Positions 45,068-55,502 of a stretch of DNA of 64,000 nucleotides are shown here, piece after piece. The first letter of the stretch is position 1, and each line of letters opens with the position of its first letter. The stretch spans positions 37,722,039 through 37,786,038 of the forward strand of contig OX465282.1 in the NCBI GenBank assembly GCA_949987705.1. Direction: 5' to 3'. Both the position numbers and the translations under genes were made by a program. The notes beneath the pieces are model-generated. The model ran no database searches and had not been told where the DNA came from. It worked only from the letters and a program-made list of their open reading frames with translations. The DNA comes from Thereva unica. Lineage: Eukaryota > Arthropoda > Insecta > Diptera > Therevidae.

Positions 45068-46611
45068 CCCCCTTCCTCAAGTGTTTTGCTCTCCTGGGCA
45101 AAATTATCAACTACTTTATTTTTTGTTTCTTTTTTGCAATATCTTAAAAATATTAATGTGATTAAAATCGTAATTATGATTGTAACTAGTGATAAATTAG
45201 TATAAGTTATAACGATGTTTTGCTGTTTCTCGTAACGAATTTCCTTAATTTGTTTATAGTTCTGTATTTGTTTAATGTGTAATTCTTTTAGATCTATTGT
45301 TGAATTAACATCCTTAATTTTATTATAACTAGGAATTACGATATTATACTTAAATTTTCTTTCTTTATTTAAAAATTCTATATTATTTAACATAACGGAG
45401 CAATTATTAAATGTTATTAAGTAATTTTTATTTAATGAATATTCTATATTATTACAGCTGTTAGTAAGAGTTAAATTTTTTCCATTTTTGATTATAATTA
45501 GTCCTACGTCTATTTCTATTATTTCTAAACCTGATTTTGTAATTTTCAAACAATTATCATAAGACTTATTTAAGAGACTTGATATGCAATCATTAACGGG
45601 TCTTAAACTTTTCCTATATCTTTCCTGATCTAGATAGTATGGTTTATTTTCAAAAATTATAATATCTAAAATTTTAATATCGATTTCTTGATTATTTGAA
45701 TCTGGAATTGGAACGACTTTGAAGTGAGTAGCTTCTAATTTACTAATTTGCGGGATAAGTATTATAAAAAGTAATTTGGAATCTGCCAATGCTAAAGAAC
45801 TTTTAAGCTCTTGTAGTTTGAAGATGTCTATATCATAAGCGTCAATTTCTTCGGGTGTAAGCATTGATCTACCCATTATTTGATGTTTAGAGAAAGCAAC
45901 ATTTTCCTGTATTTTTTCAATTTCTTCGTTTAAAAGATTTATATGAGTCAAGGTTTGTAAATACTGTAATTGTCGTACTACGTCTCTATTACTGGTATTA
46001 ACTAGATTTAAAAGTTCGTGTATTTCTATGTTGTTTCTTTGTATATTATACCGAAGAGTATTAATATTTTCTTGGAGCAAACTATTTATTTTTATCTGAT
46101 TGTTAGAATTTTCTATAGCACTATGAACATTTTTGTCTGTTATTTTTAAATGTTCCTCAATCTCTAGCTTGTCATCTTTATTCATAGTACCAAAAATCCA
46201 TTTTAAGATGGTTCCTCCAACATTAATAAGTGCTCTTTTTTGTCTTAAGGGTATTAATGTTTTAAAAGTATGTTTTACCTTGTTGAGCTTTCCTGTCTGG
46301 GTACTGATAATATTTTCATCTTCTGGTAGGTGAAATAGATCCTTCACTTGACACTCCACCAAGTCAATTGTATTTTTAATATCTTTTAAATCAACTATGT
46401 GGATAATTTTATTATATTTCTCTATAATGGGTATTTTCCCTTGTTGGATTGTAGTATATCCAGCTTCAGTTTCCAATTTTTCCATGCTAATTAGAGCTTG
46501 GGTTGGGTTCACTAGCGTCATTAGTGTTAGCAGCAACAGTAGTGTTTTCTGAAAAATATTTAAAGTTTCTTTTAATGCGAGAAGGGTGGATTTTCTTCTT
46601 TTTGTTATCAA
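44902..46611 (-). CDS. env: Envelope-like glycoprotein of the gypsy element (open frame)
   Basis: The frame is 569 residues without stops. A hydrophobic N-terminal segment near 22-40 looks like a signal peptide. RQKR at 123-126 is a furin-type cleavage site followed directly by a conserved hydrophobic stretch beginning ALINVGGTILKWIFG, the arrangement of baculovirus F-like fusion proteins in errantiviruses. A membrane-spanning segment lies near 475-500 (LVTIIITILITLIFL). The protein would be a membrane fusion protein of an enveloped retroelement. It overlaps the end of pol by 125 bases, and such env genes are usually expressed from a spliced RNA. The last 55 codons lie in the 3' LTR and the polypurine tract is itself coding. 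Since pol is broken, this copy alone could not move. Confidence 0.9.
   Translation of the reverse strand: MITKRRKSTLLALKETLNIFQKTLLLLLTLMTLVNPTQALISMEKLETEAGYTTIQQGKIPIIEKYNKIIHIVDLKDIKNTIDLVECQVKDLFHLPEDENIISTQTGKLNKVKHTFKTLIPLRQKRALINVGGTILKWIFGTMNKDDKLEIEEHLKITDKNVHSAIENSNNQIKINSLLQENINTLRYNIQRNNIEIHELLNLVNTSNRDVVRQLQYLQTLTHINLLNEEIEKIQENVAFSKHQIMGRSMLTPEEIDAYDIDIFKLQELKSSLALADSKLLFIILIPQISKLEATHFKVVPIPDSNNQEIDIKILDIIIFENKPYYLDQERYRKSLRPVNDCISSLLNKSYDNCLKITKSGLEIIEIDVGLIIIKNGKNLTLTNSCNNIEYSLNKNYLITFNNCSVMLNNIEFLNKERKFKYNIVIPSYNKIKDVNSTIDLKELHIKQIQNYKQIKEIRYEKQQNIVITYTNLSLVTIIITILITLIFLRYCKKETKNKVVDNFAQESKTLEEGGVIYPSNQILQEIITSTSVSQVIFLITLVNKNYLSYNSQDFFPHYNPRIDHVTSN
45068..45079 (-). promoter_or_regulatory. 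Polypurine tract of the gypsy element
   Basis: On the element strand TGAGGAAGGGGG lies immediately before the 3' LTR start AGTCATAT. This is the expected primer for plus-strand DNA and it fixes the LTR boundary. Confidence 0.85.
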
Positions 46612-48310
46612 TTAGGTTCCCGTTATTTTGTGAGCAATTGATCTTTTGTAATTCCTTGTATCTTAACGCTGTTGGATTTTTTATAAGTATTTCATTTGCA
46701 TTTGGAGCAATAAAGTCTTTCCTATTTTTGTTTAAATTGTTAATAGTTTTATTTTTATTTTCTAGAATCTTCCTCTTTATACTTTCAAGATCAGAAACTT
46801 TGCTATTAAGGAAATCTATTGGTCTTACTTTTGTAGTAGAGTGAATTGTATTATTATATTTTTCTACAGCTTTTAAAATTTTGCTTTCGATATCTAAGTC
46901 TGGATGTGTCAGATGAAGTATCCTAATGTGTTCGTTTATTGTCCCATGAACCCTTTCAATGTCAGCATTACCCGTGTGACTTCGAGGGGAAGTGAAATGT
47001 ACTTCTATGTTTTCTTCTCGACAGAAATTTTTTATATTTAAACTATCAAATTCGTTATCAAAAATATACTTTTTGGGTTTACCAAATAGAGAGTTTCTAA
47101 GTTTCAATTTCTGAACTATGGTTACACTATTTCTATCGCTTAACTTGGCTACAGATAGGTGTTTTGTGAAGCGGTCTATTGTTGTCAAAAATATTTGCTT
47201 TTTTAGATAAAGTACGTCGACATGAACAATTTCATTGGGTTCAGAAGGAGTTTCTGACAAATTATATTTGTAATGAATAGGATTTCTGTCATATTTACTT
47301 AAATTGCAAACCTCGCAATTGTTTATATATTTATAGATGAAATCCTTTAGTTTGGGAAAATAATATAAGTTTTTAATTTCGGAAAAATTTTCTAAAATAC
47401 CTCTATGGTTTGTGGCTTCATGAACTTGTTTTATTATTTTTATTAACTCATTTTCATCATTTAAATTTTTTGCTAGCTTATTACATTTAACGAATCTAAT
47501 TCTAGGTTCATTGCCAAATAGGTTCACTAATTTACTTTGCAAAATTGAAAATTCATTGTAATCCAATTCAGAATATATCCCAGTTGTTCCGTTTTTTATT
47601 AATTTTCTTAAAAGATTGTTTAGATAGTTTATATCTTTAAGATTTTCCCGAGATATATAAATTATCCTATATTTCTTATATTTTACTACCAGATCTTCTT
47701 GTTTATTTTCAACTACATGTATTTGAGTAAGATATTTATTAACGATATTATCTACAATTGGGATATGATCTCCCAAATTTTCGGCACCACTATGAATCGT
47801 AGCTGCGTTACTTTCATTATCCAAATTATTATATTCATTAACAGAATTACTGCCTACATTTTCAAGAGTGTTAATTTCATTTTTATCCACGTTGATTCTG
47901 CTCAAAAAGTCTGCTACTTTGTTGTCCTTACCCTTGACAAATTCTATATTGAAATCGAACTCATTTAGTCTAATCCTCCACCGTTGTAGTTTTGAGTTAG
48001 GTTCTTTTAAAGAATTTAACCAAACTAAAGGTTGGTGATCAGTTTTAATTGTAAATTTAACTCCATATAAGTAAGGGCGAAAGTATTTAGTGGCCCATAT
48101 AATCGAAAGGAGTTCCTTTTCTATAGTGCTGTATTTAATTTCGTGTTCGTTAAGAGTTCGGCTTGCGAATGATACTGGATGTCCGTTTTGCGACAAAACG
48201 GCACCAATAGCAAATTGACTCGCATCGGTTGTCAGGGTAAATCTTTGTTTAAAATCTGGATATTTTAATACAGGATCTTTCGTTAATATTTCTTTAAGCA
48301 AAAGCTTCAA
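46487..48310 (-). pseudogene. pol: Gypsy pol, RNase H and integrase part
   Basis: A 607-residue open frame forms the back part of pol. RNase H begins at TDASQFAIGAVLSQNG (about residue 28) with EKELLSIIWATKYFRPYLYG and DHQPLVWL. The integrase has a His/Cys zinc region (HEATNH, then CEVC). Catalytic Asp lies in HVDVLYL, Asp in IFDNEFDS and Glu in TGNADIERVHGT. It degrades template RNA and inserts the DNA copy. Upstream, the thumb and connection region is still readable at 48330-48510, in another frame, up to the foldback insertion, so a frameshift lies near 48320. The frame is intact but cut off from the reverse transcriptase. Confidence 0.9.
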
Positions 48311-48514
48311 TAAACTTTCTATACGTCAATTTTCCTATTCTTCTTTAGGCATTGAGTAAGTGGTTGGGCAATTTTCGCGTAGTCCTTGATGAACTTGCGA
48401 TAATAGCCCGTGATACCTAAGAAACTCTTTATTGCCTTCCGATTTTTAGGAAGTTGTAGTGTTTTAATTACTTTTATCTTACTAGGATTCGGTTTAATAC
48501 CTTCACTAGTTATA
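48311..48514 (-). pseudogene. pol: Gypsy pol, connection region between two breaks
   Basis: The minus-strand translation has [20 protein letters not shown], then [20 protein letters not shown], the conserved stretch that follows the reverse-transcriptase palm in Ty3/gypsy pols. It ends at a stop near 48322, where the frame changes to that of RNase H. Its upstream neighbour is on the other side of the foldback element, at 53302. Confidence 0.85.
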
Positions 48515-49122
48515 GTCTAAGAGCTGGCTACATAAAAAAGCAAGGTATAAGGTACATGAAATACGAATATCTAGATAGGTGCCATTAGCGGTCCCGGACA
48601 CCGAGTGGCTAATCTGCCAGCGCGATTAGGAAGATTAAGGCGGGGGCGGACGATCAAAGAAGACAAATTATACATAGAAAAAAATGATAATGCTCATGGA
48701 TAAAAATTATTGATAAGTGAAGTATTTGTTGCTACGAAACGCGAAAATTATTGGCTGACGATTTCGTGGAAGATAAATGGCCGGCAGACGTCAACAAAGT
48801 GGCGTTATCGTTGATGCGAAAAATTAATGATAAGCCTCACGATTAAAAATTTTTGAGAATTATCATTAAACTGTTGAGGAAGCTGTGTGTTGAATGGCAG
48901 ACGAAAAAATGAAAGACAACATCGAGGCAGACGGTATTGAAGAGGGCGGTCTCGTATTAACGAGTTATATAGTTACGTACGGTTTATTGCAAGATTTATT
49001 ATTTTCTTTATTATATTGTGAGGACAATAAGTTAACAATTCCTCTATTATACAAGTGCTAAAAAATATGTTTACCACTAAAACAATTTTTTTATTAACAA
49101 ATAATACAAATAAATTTTAGAA

Positions 49123-49220
49123 TTATTCTACTTCGCTATTGGCGTCGGATTCATCGTACTGCATATCTTCTTCGCTATCGCAATCGATATCATCCTCACA
49201 TTGGCTTTCGTTAACATCTG
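49123..49220 (-). other. Acidic last exon in the core of the foldback element
   Basis: On the minus strand an acceptor-like TTTTTCAG (ending at 49221) precedes about 32 codons of acidic sequence (ESQCEDDIDCDSEEDMQYDE and onward). A TAA at 49123-49125 closes the frame and an AATAAA signal follows about 30 bases later (49090-49095). This looks like the last exon of a gene, either the tail of the element's own lost transposase or a captured host exon. No earlier exon was recognised. Confidence 0.45.
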
Positions 49221-49984
49221 CTGAAAAACTAACTAACTTCTTTTGCAAATAAATTCAAACAATCAAAAAAATCAAAAAGTAACCCGTGTACAAAAATTCA
49301 AAGCTCGCGTAATCAAACAAAATGTGATAAGAGGGCATCAAAGTATACTTTCTGATGTATACATATATACATATGAAGTGCCAACGTGAGTTCTGCAAGC
49401 TCGCCGTTACATCTATTGTATGCTATATACCTACTCGCACTCGCATATACATAGAGATACGCACACTCTCATGCCTCATATAAACACTCTTAATCCCGCA
49501 TTAATTATGTATAATGTTGGCATAGAAATATCAGAATAACATACGAAAAATATATCTATCGAGACCGCGCTCTTCAATACCGTCTGCCTCGATGTTGTCT
49601 TTCATTTTTTCGTCTGCCATTCAACACACAGCTTCCTCAACAGTTTAATGATAATTCTCAAAAATTTTTAATCGTGAGGCTTATCATTAATTTTTCGCAT
49701 CAACGATAACGCCACTTTGTTTCCGTCTGCCGGCCATTTATCTTCCACGAAATCGTCTGCCAATAATTTTCGCGTTTCGTAGCAACAAATACTTCACTTA
49801 TCAATAATTTTTATCCATGAGCATTATCATTTTTTTCTATGTATAATTTGTCTTCTTTGATCGTCCGCCCCCGCCTTAATCTTCCTAATCGCGCTGGCAG
49901 ATTAGCCACTCGGTGTCCGGGACCGCTAATGGCACCTATCTAGATATCGTATTTCATGTACCTTATCTTCTTCTTTGTGCCCCT

Positions 49985-52962
49985 TTAATCCCTCATGGGA
50001 CATAGGGCGGAAACAGTTGCCCTCCAGCGGACTCTGTTTTGCGCGACAGCTCTCAGCTCTGACCAGGATCTCCCAGTTGTTGCGGCCTCTGCTAGTAGGG
50101 TCCTCCTCCACGTTGTTCTAGGTCTTCCAACTCGACGGGATCCTTGCGGGTTCCATTCAAGGGCCTGTTTGGCTAGGTTTTCGTTATCGCGTCGCAAGGT
50201 GTGGCCAACCCAATTCCATTTCCTTAGCCTGATTTGGTCGTCTATCCTTTCTTGGCCGGCACGGCGCCATAGCTCTTCATTTGAAATTCTATCTTGCCAG
50301 CGGATTTTTAGGATACGACGCAGGCATCTGTTGATGAAGACTTGTAGGCGCCCTGTGATGAATTGGGTGACTTTCCATGTTTCGCAACCGTACAAAAGAA
50401 CTGCCTTAATGTTGGAGTTGGCAACAGCCGCAATTTGGTGTTAGTTGAGATCTCCGTTGATCTCCATATGCGGAACAGGCATGCATATGCGCCTCGTGCT
50501 TTATTTATTCTGGAACTGACGTCTTCTTCTGCACCGCCATTTTCGGTAATAATGCTACCGAGGTAGCAGAATTTATCTACCAGTTCCACGTCACGGTTAT
50601 TCAGCGCAGTTCGTTCAAGTGTGTTTGCATTTATCCGCATTTCTTTGGTTTTGTTCGGATTCAGCCTTAAGCCTGCTAGACTACTTTCTGTTGCCAAATT
50701 GTTTAACATGTTTTTTAGCTCCTGATGTCTGTGGGCCAGCAAACAGATATCATCCGCGTAGTCGAGGTCCTTAAGGCGATCTAGCAAACCCCATTGTATG
50801 CCGCCTGTTCTACTATCTAGAGCGCCGACAAGAATGTCATTTATTACTATAAGAAATAGTAATGGCGAAAGTAGACATCCTTGTCGTACCCCTGAATTCA
50901 CCTCGAAGCTGTCGGATAATTTTCCATTATGGAGAACTCTGCATTTGGAATTGTTGTAAAGGGCTTTTATCAATTCTATTATTTTATCAGGCAGTCCACG
51001 TCGCCGTAATGCCTGCCATATAAAGCTCCTATTGACCGAGTCGAACGCTTTCTCATAATCTACGAAAGCAAGGTAAAGGGGGGATCGGAATTCAGTAGAC
51101 TGCTCCACTATGATTCTCAAGGTGTTAATATGGTCTATACATGAGCGGCCCTTCCTGAATCCGGCCTGCTGCCTTCTAAGCGTTCGGTCTACTGCCTCTC
51201 TTATCCTTGATAATATAACGTGGGACAGGATTTTACCCACAGTAGATAATAGACAGATGCCTCTCCAGTTGTCGCATATTGTTAGGTCCCCCTTTTTGGG
51301 TATTTTGACTATGATACCTTCCGTCCAATCCTCCGGAAAGGTACAGGTGTTCCATGCTATTTCCAGGATTGGCTGAAGCGCATCTGCTATGAGGCTTGAA
51401 TCGGCTTTCAACAATTCTGGCGGGATGCCATCTTTTCCAGCTGCTTTACCATTGGCCATCGCATGAATTGCGGTTACTATTTCCGTCTTGGATGGGGCCC
51501 GGGTGTTGATTCTTATCGGCTGTGCATTGTTGCTGTTTTCCTGAGGTTCTTGTGCAAGTGAACCATTCAGGGCGGCGAAGAAGTAATCTCTCCATCTTTG
51601 GAGTTGCTCCTCGTCGCTGCACAACAGCCTTCCATCCTCACTCTTAACGGCATGTTTTTTAGTAGAGTGCTTTCCCGAGAGCTGTTTAGTAATTTGGTAC
51701 AGCACTTTACTGTTGCCTGTGTTTGCCGCGTTTTCCGCTTTTTCTGCGAGCTCATTTATCTGCTGCCTTTTATCACGCCGCACACTTCTCTTTACTTCCC
51801 GGTGTAATTGGGAATATTCCCGTTCAAGTTGGTGACGTCTTTCCGGGTCGGTTGTAGAGTTTACGTTATTTTTGAGGGCCCTCCTGCGTTCTATTTTTTG
51901 CCAGGTAGTGTCCGAGATCCAATGTTGCATGTTTCTCTGGACATAACCGACGCTCGTTTCCGCAGCCGTCAATATAGCGCCCTTTGTTCTACTCCACAGC
52001 TCTTCAATATTTGTGTCGTCAGAAACGGTTTGCTGGTTTAATATTTGCTGCAGGTTTCCAGCAAATTCTCGCTTTTTAGCGGTCTCCTGCAGAAGGTCAA
52101 CGTTAAACCGTCTACGGTTTATAACATCGCGTTGAACGTTTCTGATTGCAGCGATTCTAAGGCGAATAGTTGCTACTACCAAATGGTGGTCGCTTCCAGT
52201 GTCCGCTCCCCTGAAGCTCCTGACATCCTCCAGAATGGTTCTCCATCTGCGGCTGACGGCCACGTGATCTATCTGATTTCTCGTTCTACCATCGGGTGAT
52301 ACCCAGGTCTCTTTGTGTATCTTCTTGTGGCAAAAGTAAGTTCCACCTACCATGAGTTGATGGGAACTACAAAAGTCAACGAAAAGCTCACCATTGTTAT
52401 TGGTAACCTGGCTTAGGCCTTGTTTTCCAATTGTTTGTACAAGACCGGTGTTGTCGCGGCCGATTTGTGCGTTTAAGTCACCCATTAATACAATGATGTC
52501 TCCCCTTGGAATAGAGCGAAAAACCTCATTCAGTCGCATATAGAACTCGTCTTTGATGTCATCTTCTGCGTCTTCAGTTGGAGCATAGCATTGGACTACC
52601 GTAGTACTTCTTAGTCTGGTATGCAGGCGCACGGTAATAATCCTCTCAGAAACTGGTGACCAGCTAATGAGGCTGGACCTGGCTTCTTTGGTGAGTATTA
52701 CGCCAACGCCACTCCTACGGCTTTCAGTTTCATTTCTCCCAGAATATAAGAAGGACTCACCATTTGGGCAGATATGTTCCCCCGCATCGGGCCATCTGGT
52801 CTCGCTAAGTCCCATGATCTTGATTTTATATCGATTCATCTCGTTGAGGACTTCATCCAGCCGTCCCTCAGCAAGCATTGTTCTCACATTCCATGATCCG
52901 ATTCGTGTCCTTGTTCGAAAAGCAAAGGTCGTCGTCGTGTTGTCCATCCGGTTCCGAGGCAT
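49985..52962 (-). pseudogene. RTE-type LINE endonuclease/reverse transcriptase, one frameshift
   Basis: The protein starts at an ATG at 52962. The endonuclease spans about residues 18-275 (RIGSWNVRTML, MGLSETRWP, VLMGDLNAQIG, GSDHHLV). Reverse transcriptase follows with NGKAAGKDGIPPELLK, WRGICLLSTVGKILS, AFVDYEKAFDSVNR, GVRQGCLLSPLLF and the catalytic YADD at 735-738. After KLRLL (about residue 847, near 50421) the frame shifts. The real C-terminal part continues in another frame from 50395 down to 49985 (YGCETWKV, then RRILKIRWQDRISNEELWRR and GRPRTTW). The enzyme would nick target DNA and copy its RNA there. Only this one frame break, apparently about two extra bases, is seen, so the copy is young but probably inactive. 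Confidence 0.9.
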
Positions 52963-53257
52963 TGTTTGCCGATTCGTAGCAATGGTGATTTTTATGGGAG
53001 CGGGTTGCTAACCCTCAGCCCAACCGACTTAAAGCTCTGTTTTGTGGCGCAGAGAGATCGCCATTCGCCCGTCTCCCGTTAGCTCCTTCCGAAGAAGTAC
53101 CCCAGAGGGCACCGCGGGGAGGTGGGATTAGGACTTGCTAACAGGTCTGCTAGGTGTTTGTATGCAGTGGATCTTCTCGGATTTTAATAGAAGTGACAAA
53201 TCGGGTGTCACCACCTTCCGAGATCTTTGTTAGCCGTTCGCCCCCCCCCCCCCCCCT
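52963..53257 (-). other. 5' untranslated region of the RTE-type LINE
   Basis: About 295 bases between the 16-G start and the ATG at 52962. It would contain the internal promoter. The words GAGAGATCGCCA and GTACCCCAGAGGGCACCGCGG (plus strand) fall here. A possible relative lies at 2930-3130. Confidence 0.6.
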
Positions 53258-53301
53258 TGTACCTTATACCTTGCTTTTTTATGTAGCCAGCTCTCCGTCT
53301 A

Positions 53302-54000
53302 TTAAAAGATGTCCTAAATATTCTGATTCTTTCGAAAAAATAAACATTTATCAATCTGTAGTTTCAGATTAAATTCACGAAGTGTTTTGAGGATTTTTTG
53401 AATTGCATTTACATGTTCCTGAAGGGAAGTGCTAAAAATAAGTATATCGTCAAGATATACAACACAATTGATATTGATGAACTCGCGTAGAACGTAATTT
53501 ATCATTCTTTGAAATGTGGCAGGAGCATTTTTTAAGCCAAATGGCATCCTGACATATTCGTAGTGACCTCTTGGGGTCGAAAACGCGGTCTTTGCCTGAT
53601 CTTTCTCGTCTACAAGGATTTGTTGAAATCCTTTAGCGAGATCTAACGTCGTAAAATATTGAGCTCTTCCCAACTTGTCAAAAAGTGACTCTATGTTAGG
53701 AATAGGGAATTTGTCGTCTATAGTTATCTCGTTCAATTTTCTATAATCGACGACAATCCTCCATTTGTTTTCTCCCGATTGATCTAATTTTTTTGGGACA
53801 ATCCAAATGGGGGAATTATAAGGTGAATTGCTATGCTTAATTATACCTTGTTTTAACATGTCTGTTATTTGTTTTTCCACTTCTTGTTCGTGAATTTTAG
53901 GGAATCTGTAAATCTTTGAATATACTGGCAAATTATGCTTCGTAATAATTTTGTGTTTAATGCAAGTAATATTAGTTAATTTTTGTCCTTCTTGATAGAA
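53302..54000 (-). pseudogene. pol: Gypsy pol, reverse transcriptase palm and fingers
   Basis: The minus-strand frame carries [69 protein letters not shown] and the catalytic [10 protein letters not shown], the standard order for Ty3/gypsy reverse transcriptase. It ends at the foldback insertion. The open frame appears to start further upstream, at 54066, but residues beyond about 54000 come from the PIF/Harbinger terminal repeat. The true pol sequence resumes at 56618 in the same frame. Confidence 0.9.
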
Positions 54001-54143
54001 TAATGCTGGATTCATCGTTGCGTCGGTTCTACGACGAACAATTTTTTTAAAAGAGAATTTTCTCACTGTCGGTTCATTGTTTCAGCTGAAAACTGCTGCA
54101 CAAAAAAGTGTTGACTTTTGAAAAATATTTGCATACTGTCAAA

Positions 54144-55444
54144 ATGAATACAAAGAATGTTCGCCGTTTGTTTATAATAAATCTATTAAAGGCACAAGCC
54201 GAAATTATATTGTATATACTAAAATTAAAAAGATTAGGAAAGGTGAAAAAAAGATTTGCAGTTAGAGCAATGTTAAAGGAGCGAAAGAAAAAGGGGTTTT
54301 ATTGTAATTTGATTCAAGAAATGAAAAGCGATTCGGAATCGTTTATAAATTTTCATCGGATGGACGTTGATACATTTAATGAGCTTCTTAGTATCCTAGG
54401 ACCCTCTTTAAAAATTACACCTAACAGGTCAACAGAAGAAATAACAGCTGCAGAAAGATTATCTTTGACGTTGAGGTAACTTTGCCTCAATCAAAATATT
54501 CTTACGTAGCTAGTGGAGATAGCATGAAATCAATTGGTTTTTATGGATTTCGAGTTGGAGCTAACACTACCAGCAATATTATACGGAAAACGTGCCAGTT
54601 AATCTGGGAAAAACTCAACTATGTATTTCCAACACCATCAGTGCAATTGTGGGAAGATGTTGCCAGTGAATTTTATAATAAATGGAATTTTCCGAATTGC
54701 TTAGGTGCAATCGACGGCAAGCATGTCGTCATTCAGGCTCTTCCAAAATATAATACACTTACGTTTAATTACAAAAATTCACATAGTCTAATATTGCTGG
54801 CAGTTTCTGACGCAAATTATAAATTTGTATTAGTTGATATTGGTGCTCTTGGTCATAATAGCGATGGAAGCGTCTTTAGAAATTCAACTTTTGGAAAAGC
54901 GATAAAGACTAATTCAGAATGTTTATGTCTACCGTCTACAAAAATTTTGCCTGGTTCAAACATAAATGCACCATTCGTTTTTGTTGGAGATGAAGCATTT
55001 CCATTGCTTCCTAATTTAATGCGTCCTTTCCCTGGCCGTCACACTGGAAATCTTCCAGAAGACCAAGTAGCATTTAACTATAGGTTATCTAGAGCGAGAA
55101 GAGTAGTTGAAAACGCATTCGGTATACTAGCTAATCGATGGAGAATCTACAGAAAACCGATAATAGCCAGTAAAGAAACAGTGATAAATATTATAAAAGC
55201 AACAACATGTCTCCATAATTGGCTGCGAATCAAAAAAGCTACAGGATATCTTACGCCAGGTTTAGTAGATGAAGAAAACGCGGATGGGACTATTACATCT
55301 GGGAGCTGGAGAGAATCAAATATGGATGGTATAAGAGCAATTGGACGTATAAGCTCCAACAACACTTCACGTCAAGCAAAACAGATTAGAGCTGAATACA
55401 AAAGCTATTTTAGTAGTTTCCCAATTTCTGACCGAGATTATTAA
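54144..55444 (+). pseudogene. PIF/Harbinger transposase (DDE_Tnp_4), one frame break
   Basis: The first part (54144-54479) holds the usual N-terminal words: FAVRAMLKERKKKGFYCNLI, FHRMDVDTFNELLSILGPSL and ITAAERLSLTLR. A TAA follows, and the frame resumes about 26 bases later at YVASGDSM. In the second part the catalytic residues are visible: Asp in LGAIDGKHV, Asp in VLVDIGALGHNSDG and Glu in RRVVENAFG. The usual GDEAFPLLPNLMRPFPG block is also there. The enzyme cuts and pastes the element. The break is either a small insertion or a very short intron: GT and AG pairs exist, but none gives a convincing join. Length is otherwise normal. Confidence 0.9.
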
Positions 55445-55502
55445 AATTTGTATTATTTGTAGAACCAAATGGATTTAATTTAAATTAACAATTAGAATAA
55501 AA

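Larger units (their letters stand above)
49967..53257 (-). mobile_element. Full-length RTE-type LINE
   Basis: The element is about 3.29 kb on the minus strand and is bounded by the 10-bp duplication TGTACCTTAT (49957-49966 and 53258-53267). Its 3' end is a short AAGAAGAAG run rather than poly(A), as usual for RTE-type LINEs. Its 5' end begins with 16 G residues (53241-53256 as C on the plus strand). It encodes endonuclease and reverse transcriptase in one gene, with a frameshift near 50421. It lies within the right arm of the foldback element. Confidence 0.9.
48520..53296. mobile_element. Foldback element with 435-bp inverted arms, split by a LINE
   Basis: The left arm (48520-48954) starts AGAGCTGGCTACATAAAAAA. 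The right arm (49560-49966, then 53268-53296) is its near-identical inverse. Without the LINE the element is about 1.48 kb. Each arm carries four copies of GGCAGACG or a one-base variant. The 600-bp core contains an acidic coding exon but no recognisable transposase. GTCTA flanks both sides (48515-48519 and 53297-53301), a candidate 5-bp duplication. However, the gypsy reading frame would be restored better by a 3-bp ATA duplication, so the exact ends are unsettled. Confidence 0.85.

Noticed and set aside
50308..50400. The last 37 residues of the long LINE frame as a true C-terminus
   Set aside because: They are out of frame after the break near 50421; the conserved C-terminal region continues in another frame to 49985.
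54001..54066. N-terminus of the gypsy reverse transcriptase
   Set aside because: These bases are the PIF/Harbinger terminal inverted repeat; true pol sequence resumes at 56618.
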